From the NCBI RefSeq assembly GCF_003752595.1, contig NZ_RKIJ01000004.1, positions 1-51,031 of the forward strand: a stretch of 51,031 nucleotides of DNA. Direction: 5' to 3'. Under the pieces are notes generated by a model. The model saw only the letters and a program-made list of their open reading frames with translations. It searched no databases and was not told the origin of the DNA. Positions within the stretch are counted from its first letter, which is position 1. Each line of letters opens with the position of its first letter. This DNA comes from Cellulomonas sp. PhB143. Its GTDB lineage: Bacteria > Actinomycetota > Actinomycetes > Actinomycetales > Cellulomonadaceae. Below are positions 1 through 7,906 of the stretch, piece after piece. Position numbers and translations under genes: made by a program.

Positions 1-172
1 CCCTGCCGGTGTTGGTGTTTTTTTTTTTTTTTCGGGGGGGGCGGGGGGGTTCCTCTTCTTTTCCCCTCTGTTTGCGGCCCCCCCCCCCCCCCCCCGGGGG
101 GGGGGGGGGGGGGGGCCCCCCCCCCGCCCCACCGCCCCTCCCGCCGCCCACTATCGACGGCCCGACGACGTC
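1..172. other. Low-complexity contig end, no gene
   Basis: This stretch is runs of T, G and C (long poly-C and poly-G blocks between about 78 and 125) followed by the short 3' flank of the permease gene. The homopolymer blocks look like assembly or sequencing noise at a contig end rather than biology. I see no gene in it. Confidence 0.75.
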
Positions 173-1783
173 TCAGCGCCGGTGACCGCCCGACCCCGCG
201 TCCGTCGGGTCGCTCGTCCCGACCCCGTCGCGCAGCCCGACCGCGTCACGCGGCTCGGCCGGGTCCCGCAGCTCGGCCGGGTCGTCCGCGTCGGGCACCT
301 CGGCGACCGGCACCTCGATCCCGTCGCAGTCGACGAGGTGCCCGTCCTCCACCCGGTCGCCCTCGGCCAGGGCCTGGAGGACCTCGGCGCGGATGACGCG
401 CGACCCGCTGGCCACGAACACCGAGCCCTGCTCGGAGTTGCCGCGGGTCCAGTGGTTGAACACGAGGTTGAGCACGATCGCCATGATCGCGGCGGAGCTG
501 ATGCCCGAGTGGAAGATGATCTGGAACCAGCTCGGGAACTGGTCGTAGATCGTCGGCTGCACCACGGGCAGGACCCCGAACCCGATCGAGGTGGCGACGA
601 TGATGAGGTTCATGTTGTCGCTGTAGCGGACCTTGCTCAGGGTGCGGATGCCGCTCGCGGCCACCGTCCCGAACAGCACGATGCCCGCGCCGCCGAGCAC
701 GGCCATCGGCACCGCGGTGACGACGCGCCCGAGCACGGGCAGCACGCCGAGCAGCACGAGGATCCCGCCGCCCGCGGCGACGACGAACCGGCTCTTGACC
801 TTGGTCACCGCGACGAGGCCGACGTTCTGCGCGAAGGCGCTCTGGGTGAACGTGTTGAAGATCGGCGCGACCGCGCTGGAGAGCATGTCGGCCCGCAGGC
901 CGCTCGCGATGCGCTTGGAGTCGATCTTGCTGCCGGTGATCTCGCCGACCGCGATGATGTCCGCGGTCGTCTCGGTCAGGGTGACGAGGATGACGATCGT
1001 CATCGACACGATCGCGGCGAGCTGGAACTCCGGGGCGCCGAAGGCGAAGGGCGTCGGGAAGGCGAAGATGTCCCCGTCACCCACCGCCGAGAAGTCGGTC
1101 ATCCCGAAGATCGCCGCGACGACGGTCCCGAGGACGATGGCCAGCAGGATCGACAGGCGCGAGATGGTCGCGTTGCCCACCTTGGACAGCACCATGACGA
1201 TCACGAGCGTCAGGCCGGCGAGGCCGAGGTTCGCGGGGTCGCCGTAGTCGTCCGCCGAGGCGTTGCCGCCCATCGACCAGTTGGCCGCGACCGGGATGAG
1301 GGTCAGGCCGATGGTGGTGATGACGACGCCCGTGACCACCGGCGGGAAGAACCGGACGATGCGCGAGAAGAACGGCGCGATCACGAGGCCGATGAGCGAG
1401 GCCGCGATGACGGAGCCGAACACGGCCGGCAGCCCGCCCCCGTCGGCGACGATCGCGAGCATCGTGGCGACGCCGGCGAAGGAGACGCCCTGCACGAGCG
1501 GCAGCTGGGACCCGAAGAACGGGACGCCGAGCGTCTGGAGCAGCGTGGCGAGGCCGCCCATGAACAGGCAGGCGGCGATGAGCAGCCCGACCTCGGTGGG
1601 GCTGACCCCGGCGGCCGTGCCGATGATCAGCGGCGGCGCGATGATGCCGCCGTACATGGTCAGGACGTGCTGGAGCCCGTAGGCGACGGTGCTGAGGAAC
1701 GGCAGCCGTTCGTCCTCGGGGCGGTGGGCGGGGGCCGTGGGTGCCACGGCCTGCCGCGGGGCGTCAGCCTGGGGTACGGACAT
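173..1783 (-). CDS. NCS2 family urate/xanthine permease
   Basis: Multi-spanning membrane transporter of the nucleobase-cation symporter-2 family, 536 aa, predicted to bring urate or xanthine into the cell. TM1 carries the family QH pair (GLQHVLTMYGG). A TM8-type segment has ETTADIIAVGEITG, and the NCS2 signature is present as QNVGLVAVTKV. The start at 1783 is chosen over upstream codons because AAGGAGT sits just before it and the protein then begins MSVPQADAP. The C-terminal ~70 residues are a charged cytoplasmic tail rich in Ala/Asp/Arg/Pro. It is the last gene of the uraD-uraH-pucL cluster, which favours urate as substrate over uracil. Substrate is inferred from context. Confidence 0.9.
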   Translation of the reverse strand: MSVPQADAPRQAVAPTAPAHRPEDERLPFLSTVAYGLQHVLTMYGGIIAPPLIIGTAAGVSPTEVGLLIAACLFMGGLATLLQTLGVPFFGSQLPLVQGVSFAGVATMLAIVADGGGLPAVFGSVIAASLIGLVIAPFFSRIVRFFPPVVTGVVITTIGLTLIPVAANWSMGGNASADDYGDPANLGLAGLTLVIVMVLSKVGNATISRLSILLAIVLGTVVAAIFGMTDFSAVGDGDIFAFPTPFAFGAPEFQLAAIVSMTIVILVTLTETTADIIAVGEITGSKIDSKRIASGLRADMLSSAVAPIFNTFTQSAFAQNVGLVAVTKVKSRFVVAAGGGILVLLGVLPVLGRVVTAVPMAVLGGAGIVLFGTVAASGIRTLSKVRYSDNMNLIIVATSIGFGVLPVVQPTIYDQFPSWFQIIFHSGISSAAIMAIVLNLVFNHWTRGNSEQGSVFVASGSRVIRAEVLQALAEGDRVEDGHLVDCDGIEVPVAEVPDADDPAELRDPAEPRDAVGLRDGVGTSDPTDAGSGGHRR

Positions 1784-1887
1784 GCGGGGACTCCTTCGTC
1801 CGGGTCGTTCGGGTCTGGTCCTGGTCCTTCGGTCGGGGGCCCGGCACGGTCGCCGTCGCTGCGGGAGCGGGGGCGGCATGCCGGGGT

Positions 1888-1917
1888 GCGGGGCGCCGGC
1901 GCCGGCCGGCGCCCCGC
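1888..1917 (-). terminator. GC hairpin between uricase and permease genes
   Basis: A 13-bp perfect inverted repeat (1888-1900 and 1905-1917) with a 4-nt loop lies in the 149-bp gap between pucL and the permease gene. No U-tract follows. It could be an intrinsic terminator or attenuator reducing permease expression relative to the enzymes. It is the only strong structure in this gap. Confidence 0.45.
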
Positions 1918-1932
1918 GTCTGGTGCGGCGGC

Positions 1933-2862
1933 TCAGCAGAAGCCGGCGATGCCCGCCCAGGCGGACGACGGCGTCGTCCCCTCGCGCTGGACGGTCGCCT
2001 CGATGAGCCCGTAGGGGCGGTCCGCGGCGAAGAAGACCTCGCCGGGGTTGTCGAGCCCGAACGGGTCGAGGTCGACGAGGAAGTGGTGCTTGTTCGGCAT
2101 CGAGAAGCGGATCTCCTCGATCTCCGGGTGCGCGTCGAGGACGGCCTGGCCCATCTGGAAGAGGGTCTGCTGCAGCGCGTACGAGTGGTTCGAGGCGAAC
2201 GCCTCGAGCAGCAGGCGGCGGACGTCGTCGTACACCGCGTCGAAGTCGACGTCGGTCGTGGAATAGCGCCAGCGGGCGGCGACGGAGGTCGCGAGGATCC
2301 GGTCCGTCGTCTCGGCGAGCGTCGTGTACCGGTCGCGGGGGAAGCCGTGGAACTCCGAGCCGGTCGACTTGAGCACCGTGAGGTCGCTGATGCCGCTGAT
2401 GACGGTCGTCGTGCCGCCGTCGACCGTCACGACGGTGTTGCGGACCTCGGTGCCGCCCTTGACGAACGCGTGGTCGTGGCCCTGGCCGTCGACGTCGATC
2501 CGCGACCAGGTGTACTTCTCCGCGGCCCAGCGGCCGCCGCTGACCCAGTCGAACTCGGAGGTGAAGTGCTGCGAGAGGCGGACGAGGAAGTCCTCGGGGG
2601 CGCCGACGCCGTCGCGGGCGAAGGCGTAGACGGTGTTCTTCTGGGTGTCGGTGGCCACGACGTGGCCGTTGTCGCCCTCGGTGTGCGCCGCCTCGAAGTC
2701 GCCGCGCAGCTGGGAGGAGACGTTGAGGTCCTCGATCTCGTGGCGGTCGGTGTCGCGGGTGACCTTGACGAGCCGGACCTCGGCCTTGCCGTACTGGTTC
2801 TCGCCGAGGACGACGCGGCCGGTGCTCGCCGTCGCGGGGGTGCTGGTGGTGGTTGCAGTCAT
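1933..2862 (-). CDS. pucL: Urate oxidase (factor-independent urate hydroxylase)
   Basis: Cytosolic cofactor-free uricase, 309 aa, oxidising urate to 5-hydroxyisourate and H2O2. Visible hallmarks are the N-terminal Lys in NQYGKAEVRLVKV, the central Thr in ATDTQKNTVYA and the C-terminal His in PNKHHFLVDLD, matching the Lys/Thr/His catalytic set of the family. Two tandem T-fold domains fit the length. The start at 2862 follows GAGGAAG and lies 5 bp after the uraH stop, so it is translated as part of the uraD-uraH-pucL unit. The product is unstable and needs the HIU hydrolase and OHCU decarboxylase encoded just upstream. Identification is firm. Confidence 0.96.
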   Translation of the reverse strand: MTATTTSTPATASTGRVVLGENQYGKAEVRLVKVTRDTDRHEIEDLNVSSQLRGDFEAAHTEGDNGHVVATDTQKNTVYAFARDGVGAPEDFLVRLSQHFTSEFDWVSGGRWAAEKYTWSRIDVDGQGHDHAFVKGGTEVRNTVVTVDGGTTTVISGISDLTVLKSTGSEFHGFPRDRYTTLAETTDRILATSVAARWRYSTTDVDFDAVYDDVRRLLLEAFASNHSYALQQTLFQMGQAVLDAHPEIEEIRFSMPNKHHFLVDLDPFGLDNPGEVFFAADRPYGLIEATVQREGTTPSSAWAGIAGFC

Positions 2863-2867
2863 GGCGA

Positions 2868-3248
2868 TCAACTTCCTCGGTAGCTGGAGAGCGCGAAGGG
2901 GCTCAGGAGAAGGGGGACGTGGTGGTGGGTGTCGTCGACGACCCGGAAGGCGACGGCGACGAACGGGAAGTAGGTCGGCGTCCCCGAGCGGGCGAAGTAC
3001 TCCCCCGTGGCGAAGACGAGCCGGTAGGTCCCGGGCTCGAGCAGCGCCGGGCCGAGGTCGGTGACCCGCCCGTCGTCGTCGGTGGTCGACGCGGCGACGA
3101 CGCGCCACGTCTCGGTGGTCGTGCCGGCGTCGGTGCGGGCGTCCGCCTGCGCCTCGAGCCGGACCTCGACGCCCCGCGCCGGCGCGCCGGCGGCGGTGTC
3201 GAGGACGTGGGCGGTGACGTGCGGCCGCGTCGCGGCGGGTCCGGTCAT
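2868..3248 (-). CDS. uraH: 5-hydroxyisourate hydrolase
   Basis: Transthyretin-fold hydrolase, 126 aa, converting 5-hydroxyisourate to OHCU, the second step of urate breakdown. The N-terminal PHVTAHVLDTAAG supplies the first active-site His, and the C-terminal tetrapeptide YRGS is the family signature that separates HIUase from transthyretin. The start ATG overlaps the uraD stop by 4 nt (ATGA), showing translational coupling. Length is normal for the family, a small homotetramer. Confidence 0.96.
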   Translation of the reverse strand: MTGPAATRPHVTAHVLDTAAGAPARGVEVRLEAQADARTDAGTTTETWRVVAASTTDDDGRVTDLGPALLEPGTYRLVFATGEYFARSGTPTYFPFVAVAFRVVDDTHHHVPLLLSPFALSSYRGS

Positions 3249-3742
3249 GGGGCGATCAGTCCTCTCAGTCGCAGGACGGCGATCTGACGGAGCTGGTCCG
3301 CCACGATCTCGTCCTCCTCCTCGGCGGTGTGCCCGAGCCGCTCGGTGAGGGCGCCGAGGATCTCCTCGGCGCTCCGCCCGGCGGCACGGATCAGGAAGAC
3401 GCGGTCGAACCTCTCCTCGTACGCGCGGTTGCCCGCGCGCAGGGCCTGCGCCACGTCGTCGTCGACGGTGCCGATCCCCGCCTGCTCGGCGCGCGAGGCC
3501 CGGGCCTCGGCGTGCTCCCCCGCCGGCTGCTCGCCGATGCGGGGGTGGTGGGACATCGCCTGGGCGACCTCGTCCGGGCGCAGGGGTGACGCCGCGCCCT
3601 CGGCCGCCGCGGCGAGCGCGTCGGTGTCGGCGTACGGACGGCCGTCGACGATCTCGGCGGCCCACCGCTCGACGTCGAGGCACGGGCGGAGCGCCGCGAC
3701 GGCGTCCGCACGCTCCAGGGCGTTGAACTCCTCGATCTGCAT
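3245..3742 (-). CDS. uraD: OHCU decarboxylase
   Basis: Decarboxylase of 165 aa producing S-allantoin from OHCU, the third step of urate degradation. The catalytic His lies in SHHPRIGEQ (about residue 66), followed by the conserved SRAEQAG and a late E-E-I-L-x-x-L-T-x-R-L-type helix. I start at 3742 (MQIEEF) because GAGGTCACC precedes it; an in-frame ATG 30 nt earlier has no ribosome binding site. It is the first gene of the urate operon. No allantoinase gene is in the window, so the pathway here stops at allantoin. Confidence 0.93.
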   Translation of the reverse strand: MQIEEFNALERADAVAALRPCLDVERWAAEIVDGRPYADTDALAAAAEGAASPLRPDEVAQAMSHHPRIGEQPAGEHAEARASRAEQAGIGTVDDDVAQALRAGNRAYEERFDRVFLIRAAGRSAEEILGALTERLGHTAEEEDEIVADQLRQIAVLRLRGLIAP

Positions 3743-3842
3743 GGTGACCTCATGCTCACAAGATGCTGGCATCCACGGTGTCGGCTATACGGGGCGGTTC
3801 CGCCCTCGGTACCGGGCGGTTCGTCGTGTTCCGTATCGTGGA

Positions 3843-3877
3843 ACTGTTATTTCAGCATGTGTAAATAGTGAAACAGT
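3843..3877. promoter_or_regulatory. Inverted repeat upstream of urate operon
   Basis: An imperfect inverted repeat, ACTGTTaTTTCA (3843-3854) facing TGAAACAGT (3869-3877), stands in the 150-bp gap between the start of uraD and the end of the peroxiredoxin gene. The stretch is conspicuously AT-rich for this genome. It is placed as an operator for the minus-strand urate operon. The regulator is not in the window, so its identity is unknown. Confidence 0.45.
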
Positions 3878-3892
3878 GTCGGGCGTCACATG

Positions 3893-4366
3893 TCAAGAGG
3901 CGGACGTGAGCTCCTGGCGGAGCCGCGCCACGTGCCCCTGCGCCGCGACACCGTACTGCGCGAGCCGGACGTCGCCCGTCGGGTCGATGACGACGGTCGA
4001 GCGGAGCAGCCCGCCGTCGCCCCACGCGCCCCAGGCGCGCGCGACCGCGCCGTCCAGGTCCGAGAGCAGGGGGAAGCCCAGCCCGTGCTCGCCCGAGAAG
4101 GCAGTCAGCGCCTCGGGCGCGTCGGGCGAGACGCCGACGACGGCGTACCCGGCACCCTGCAGCGACGCGAGGCTGTCCCGGAAGTCGCAGGCCTCGGTGG
4201 TGCAGCCCGGCGTGGCCGCCTTCGGGTAGAAGTAGACGACGACGCCGCGGCCGCGGTAGTCCGCGAGCGCCACGGGGGCGCCGTCCTGGTCGCGGAGGCG
4301 CAGGTCCGGGGCAGGGTCGCCCGCGACCAGTCGCGCGGTGGTGTTCTCGATGGCATCGTCGCTCAT
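3893..4366 (-). CDS. bcp: Peroxiredoxin, PrxQ/BCP type
   Basis: Thiol peroxidase of 157 aa that reduces H2O2 and organic hydroperoxides in the cytosol. The motif TPGCTTEACDFRD gives peroxidatic Cys55 and resolving Cys60, the 5-residue spacing typical of the PrxQ/BCP class. The start at 4366 has GAGGTC before it. The gene lies upstream of and in the same direction as the urate operon, whose uricase makes H2O2, so co-function is plausible but inferred. Confidence 0.93.
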   Translation of the reverse strand: MSDDAIENTTARLVAGDPAPDLRLRDQDGAPVALADYRGRGVVVYFYPKAATPGCTTEACDFRDSLASLQGAGYAVVGVSPDAPEALTAFSGEHGLGFPLLSDLDGAVARAWGAWGDGGLLRSTVVIDPTGDVRLAQYGVAAQGHVARLRQELTSAS

Positions 4367-4390
4367 GCTGACCTCGCATTGTTTCCGTGG

Positions 4391-4420
4391 TGTGAAATCG
4401 CTTTGTTGCGATGTGAAATC
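4391..4420. promoter_or_regulatory. Direct repeat TGTGAAATC upstream of bcp
   Basis: TGTGAAATC occurs at 4391-4399 and again at 4412-4420, start-to-start 21 bp, i.e. two helical turns on the same DNA face. It lies between the divergent bcp and CEO synthase genes in an AT-rich island. The TGAAA core also occurs in the inverted repeat before uraD. This suggests a regulator binding site; it is not matched to a named regulator. Confidence 0.4.
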
Positions 4421-4516
4421 ACGGTAGGGGGGCCGTCACGGGGCGTCAACCCGTGCGGCGGGCTCGGCGTACTGTCTCCACGGAGCCGCCCGGGCTCCCG
4501 CGGTGAAGGGTCTTCC

Positions 4517-5680
4517 ATGGTCGGCACGTCGGCACGCAGCACGCTCCTGACGCTCGGGGTGATCGGCTCGTCCGCGAAGGAGAACGAGCAGCGGCTGCCG
4601 CTCCACCCGGACCACATCCCCCGGCTGGACGCCGATCTGCGGGAGCGCCTCACCCTCGAGCACGGGTACGGCGCACGCTTCGGCGTCGACGACGCGGTGC
4701 TCGGCGAACATGTCGCCGGATTTGCCTCCCGCGACGAGATCCTGGCGGGCTCCGACGTCGTCCTGCTCCCCAAGCCGCAGCTCTCCGACGTCGTGGCGAT
4801 GGGTCCCGGTCAGGTCCTGTGGGGCTGGCCGCACTGCGTCCAGGACGCCGAGCTCACCCAGGCTGCGATCGACCGTCGGCTGACGTTGATCGCCTTCGAG
4901 TCGATGAACCACTGGACGAGGGACGGTCGGGTCGGCCTCCACGTCTTCCACAAGAACAACGAGCTCGCCGGGTACTGCTCGGTGCTCCACGCCCTGCAGC
5001 TCGCCGGGGTGACCGGGGACTACGGGCGCCGGCTGAGCGCGGTGGTGATCGGGTTCGGTGCGACGGCCCGGGGCGCCGTGACCGCGCTGAACGCCCACGG
5101 CGTGCACGACGTCGCCGTGCTGACCACCCGCGATGTGGCCGCCGTCGGGTCGCCGATCCACTCGGTCCAGATCCGGCAGTTCGACCACGACCCGGACGGC
5201 GATCACCTGGGCCACGTGATCACGGAGCGCGGACGCGAACCGATCGCGAGCTACCTGGCGGAGAACGACATCGTCGTCAACTGCACCCTGCAAGACCCGG
5301 CCGACCCGCTCGTCTATCTGCGCACCGAGGACCTCGCCGCGTTCCGGCGCGGCAGCATCGTCGTGGACGTCTCCTGCGACCTGGGGATGGGTTTCGACTG
5401 GGCCCGCCCGACGACGTTCGACGAGCCGACCTTCACGGTGGGCGAGAACGTCCTGTACTACGGCGTCGACCACAGCCCCTCGTACCTGTGGGGCTCGGCG
5501 ACCTGGGAGAACAGCAACGCGCTGACGCCCTTCATCCGACCCGTGCTCGAGGGCGGCGCCGGGTGGGACGGCGACGAGACGGTGAGCCGGGCGATCGAGA
5601 TCCGCGACGGCGACGTGGTCAACCCGATGATCCTCTCCTTCCAGGGACGGGCGGTCGAGCCGCCCTACGCTCGGGTCTGA
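4517..5680 (+). CDS. N5-(carboxyethyl)ornithine synthase-like dehydrogenase
   Basis: Member of the alanine dehydrogenase/transhydrogenase-fold family, 387 aa. The whole sequence reads like lactococcal N5-(carboxyethyl)ornithine synthase, an NADPH-dependent reductive condensation of pyruvate with the side-chain amine of ornithine or lysine. Visible hallmarks are the KENEQRLPLHPDHI N-terminus, IAFESMNHW, HVFHKNNELAGY, a Rossmann GFGATARGA (about residues 179-187), VDVSCDLGMGFDWA and YYGVDHSPSYLW. The start at 4517 has AAGGG upstream; the longer open frame before it overlaps bcp and is rejected. Divergent from bcp and 26 bp before jetA. Product assignment is by recalled family similarity; related opine-type reductases are possible. 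Confidence 0.8.
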   Translation: MVGTSARSTLLTLGVIGSSAKENEQRLPLHPDHIPRLDADLRERLTLEHGYGARFGVDDAVLGEHVAGFASRDEILAGSDVVLLPKPQLSDVVAMGPGQVLWGWPHCVQDAELTQAAIDRRLTLIAFESMNHWTRDGRVGLHVFHKNNELAGYCSVLHALQLAGVTGDYGRRLSAVVIGFGATARGAVTALNAHGVHDVAVLTTRDVAAVGSPIHSVQIRQFDHDPDGDHLGHVITERGREPIASYLAENDIVVNCTLQDPADPLVYLRTEDLAAFRRGSIVVDVSCDLGMGFDWARPTTFDEPTFTVGENVLYYGVDHSPSYLWGSATWENSNALTPFIRPVLEGGAGWDGDETVSRAIEIRDGDVVNPMILSFQGRAVEPPYARV

Positions 5681-5692
5681 GCTCTCCCCGTC

Positions 5693-5698
5693 TACCCT
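5693..5698 (+). promoter_or_regulatory. -10 element of probable leaderless jetABC promoter
   Basis: TACCCT ends 8 nt before the jetA ATG and no Shine-Dalgarno sequence is present, so transcription probably begins at the start codon itself. This gives jetABC its own promoter only 26 bp after the preceding gene. Confidence 0.5.
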
Positions 5699-5706
5699 GT
5701 GCACCG

Positions 5707-7245
5707 ATGATCACCCGTGCCGAAGCCGCGTACCTGGGCGCGCGCCGCGCGTTCCAGAACCCGATGCTCGACCTGCTGCACAAGCGGCACGCTCCCCTGG
5801 TGGTCTCGCTGCTCTCCGTCGTCTTCACCGCCGAGCGCCCGGCCGTGCCCGTCGCCGACGCCCACGCGGAGGTCGCGGACGCGCTGGAGCACCTGCGCGC
5901 GGCCGGTCTCGGTGACGAGCTGCCGGCCGGGACGGCGCGCGAGCTGTGCCGGCAGTGGTCCGACGCGGGATGGCTCGTGCGCCAGGTGCTGGACGACGAC
6001 GTCGAGGTGTACCGGCTCTCGGCGCACGCGGTCGGCGCCCTGGACGTCGCGGGACGCGCCGGCGGGACCGGCGCGCGCGTGTCGCGGTCGCGGGTACGCA
6101 CGCTGCTGGATGCCGTCGAGCGCCTCGCCGACGACGCCGACCCGGACGTCATGGTGCGCGTCGCGCGGATGCAGGAGGAGATCGACCGGCTCCGCGCCGG
6201 GGTCGCGCGCATCGAGCGGACCGGCACCGTCGACGCGGTCGACGACGAGCAGCTGCTCGAGGAGGCCCACAACGTCCTGCACCTGGCGCGGGAGCTGCCC
6301 GCGGACTTCGCGCGCGTCGCCGAGTCGATCCGCTCGATCCAGCGCGAGGTCGTCACGGCGCTGCGCCAGGACCTGCGCCCGACCGGCGACGTGCTGCGCG
6401 AGTACCTCGCCCAGGGCGAGCGCGTCATGGACTCGACGCCCGAGGGCCGCGCGTTCGCTGGCGCGCTGCGCCTGATTGGCGACCCCGAGCAGCTCGACGC
6501 CCTGTCCTCGCGGCTGGACGTCGTCCTGCGGCACGCCTTCGCCCGCGGGCTGCCGGCGCAGCAGCGCGCCGAGCTGGGCGAGATCGTGCGCCGCATCGAG
6601 CTCGGCCTCGAGCAAGTGCTCACCGCCCAGCGCGAGGCGTCGTACGTGATCACGGCGCAGGTGCGCAACCACGACCCGCTGCGCGACCGGCAGGTCGACG
6701 AGCTGCTGCGCGACGTCATGTCCGGGCTGCAGGCCTGGCTGCCGACGTCCCGGCGCGGGCAGGGCGTCGAGGCGCTGCGCCGCGCGCCGGTCGCGGAGGC
6801 CGGGCACCTGCGCGAGAGCCTCGACGACCTGCGCGGCGAGCAGGCTCCGGAGCCCCTGGTCGCCTGGGAGGACGACGGCGCCGTGCCCGACGAGGAGGCG
6901 CGCGCCTGGGGCGGGCCCCACTACGCCGAGCTCGACCGGCACCTCGCCGCGCTCGCCCGGCGGCTCGGGATCGACGGGGCAGGCGGCTCAGGCGGGTCCG
7001 GCGAGGTCGACGGGTCCGGCGGGTCGCTGGACGTCGCCGCGGCGTTCGCCGCCGGGCCGACGGCGCTGCGGCGCCCGGTCGACCTGCTGGGGCTCCTGGA
7101 GATCGCCCACCGGCGCGGGATGAGCGAGACCGGGGAGGTGGCGTACGTCGAGGCCGTCCGGCCCGACGGGACGCGCCGGCGGTTCGCGTTCGGCGCCGCC
7201 ACGACACGCACGAGAGACCAGCACGAGGACGAGGACGATGCCTGA
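5707..7245 (+). CDS. jetA: JetA/MksF-like kleisin subunit (DUF3375)
   Basis: DUF3375 protein of 512 aa, the MukF-like kleisin that bridges the SMC heads in Wadjet (JetABCD) and MksBEF condensins. The N-terminus ([23 protein letters not shown]) reads as the winged-helix region, the middle is a long helical segment rich in Leu/Arg/Glu, and the C-terminus has the [20 protein letters not shown] block. A Gly/Ser-rich insertion near residues 424-440 ([15 protein letters not shown]) looks like a flexible linker. jetB begins inside its last codons (8-nt overlap). The order A-B-C is that of known Wadjet operons. Start codon chosen by the family N-terminus and a TACCCT -10 just upstream. Confidence 0.88.
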   Translation: MITRAEAAYLGARRAFQNPMLDLLHKRHAPLVVSLLSVVFTAERPAVPVADAHAEVADALEHLRAAGLGDELPAGTARELCRQWSDAGWLVRQVLDDDVEVYRLSAHAVGALDVAGRAGGTGARVSRSRVRTLLDAVERLADDADPDVMVRVARMQEEIDRLRAGVARIERTGTVDAVDDEQLLEEAHNVLHLARELPADFARVAESIRSIQREVVTALRQDLRPTGDVLREYLAQGERVMDSTPEGRAFAGALRLIGDPEQLDALSSRLDVVLRHAFARGLPAQQRAELGEIVRRIELGLEQVLTAQREASYVITAQVRNHDPLRDRQVDELLRDVMSGLQAWLPTSRRGQGVEALRRAPVAEAGHLRESLDDLRGEQAPEPLVAWEDDGAVPDEEARAWGGPHYAELDRHLAALARRLGIDGAGGSGGSGEVDGSGGSLDVAAAFAAGPTALRRPVDLLGLLEIAHRRGMSETGEVAYVEAVRPDGTRRRFAFGAATTRTRDQHEDEDDA

Positions 7246-7906
7246 GACCGTAGCCCCGACCGAGCACCGGGACGGCTTCGTCGCACCGGTCCCGATGGAG
7301 GACGACCCGGCCGCGCTGTTCGCGGGCGACACCGGCACGCTCGACCCGGACGTGCGCCGCGTGCTGGTGCGCGTCCTGCAGCGCCGCTACCTCCTGGCGG
7401 ACCGCAGCCCCGAGCTGTGGCGCACGCTGCTGGCCCACCAGCAGGTGGTCGAGTCGCGGCTGCACGACCTGTTCGTCCACCTCGTCGTGGACCACGAGCG
7501 GGGGCTGGCGTACAAGCGCCAGGTGCGCTCGGCGGAGGCCGAGGTCCCGGTCCTGCTGCGCGACGAGCCGTACTCCCGGGCCGAGACGCTCGTCCTGGTC
7601 CACCTGCGCACCGTGTACCAGCGCGAGCGCGGCGCCGGCGAGACGTCGGCGCGCATCGACGTCGAGGAGATCGAGCAGACCGCCCTGAGCTACTTCGACC
7701 CGCAGGGCACCAACCTCGCGGCACGGCAGAAGGAGGTCCGGGGCGCCGTGGCGCGCCTGGCGAAGGAGGGGATCCTCGAGGAGGAGTCCGAGGGCCGCTA
7801 CCGCGTGACCGCGCTGGTCGAGGTGGTGCTGAGCACGGAGCGCCTCGGCGAGCTGCGCGACTGGCTGCGCGAGCAGGCCGCCGGCCGGGAGCAGGTGGCC
7901 TCGTGA
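7238..7906 (+). CDS. jetB: JetB/MksE-like subunit (DUF4194)
   Basis: DUF4194 protein of 222 aa, the MukE-like winged-helix partner that binds the kleisin. It shows [30 protein letters not shown] followed by [19 protein letters not shown] and a second winged-helix with [21 protein letters not shown]. It overlaps jetA by 8 nt and jetC by 4 nt (GTGA), so the three products are translationally coupled in a likely stoichiometric complex. Length and position match Wadjet JetB. Confidence 0.88.
   Translation: MPETVAPTEHRDGFVAPVPMEDDPAALFAGDTGTLDPDVRRVLVRVLQRRYLLADRSPELWRTLLAHQQVVESRLHDLFVHLVVDHERGLAYKRQVRSAEAEVPVLLRDEPYSRAETLVLVHLRTVYQRERGAGETSARIDVEEIEQTALSYFDPQGTNLAARQKEVRGAVARLAKEGILEEESEGRYRVTALVEVVLSTERLGELRDWLREQAAGREQVAS

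Noticed and set aside
182-2014. 610-codon plus-strand open frame
   Set aside because: It is antisense to the NCS2 permease, with a His/Arg/Asp-rich composition typical of reverse-complement reading of GC-rich coding DNA. No family motif is seen.
3890-4516. Upstream extension of the CEO synthase frame
   Set aside because: It overlaps bcp antisense and crosses the AT-rich regulatory region; the family N-terminus and AAGGG support the start at 4517.
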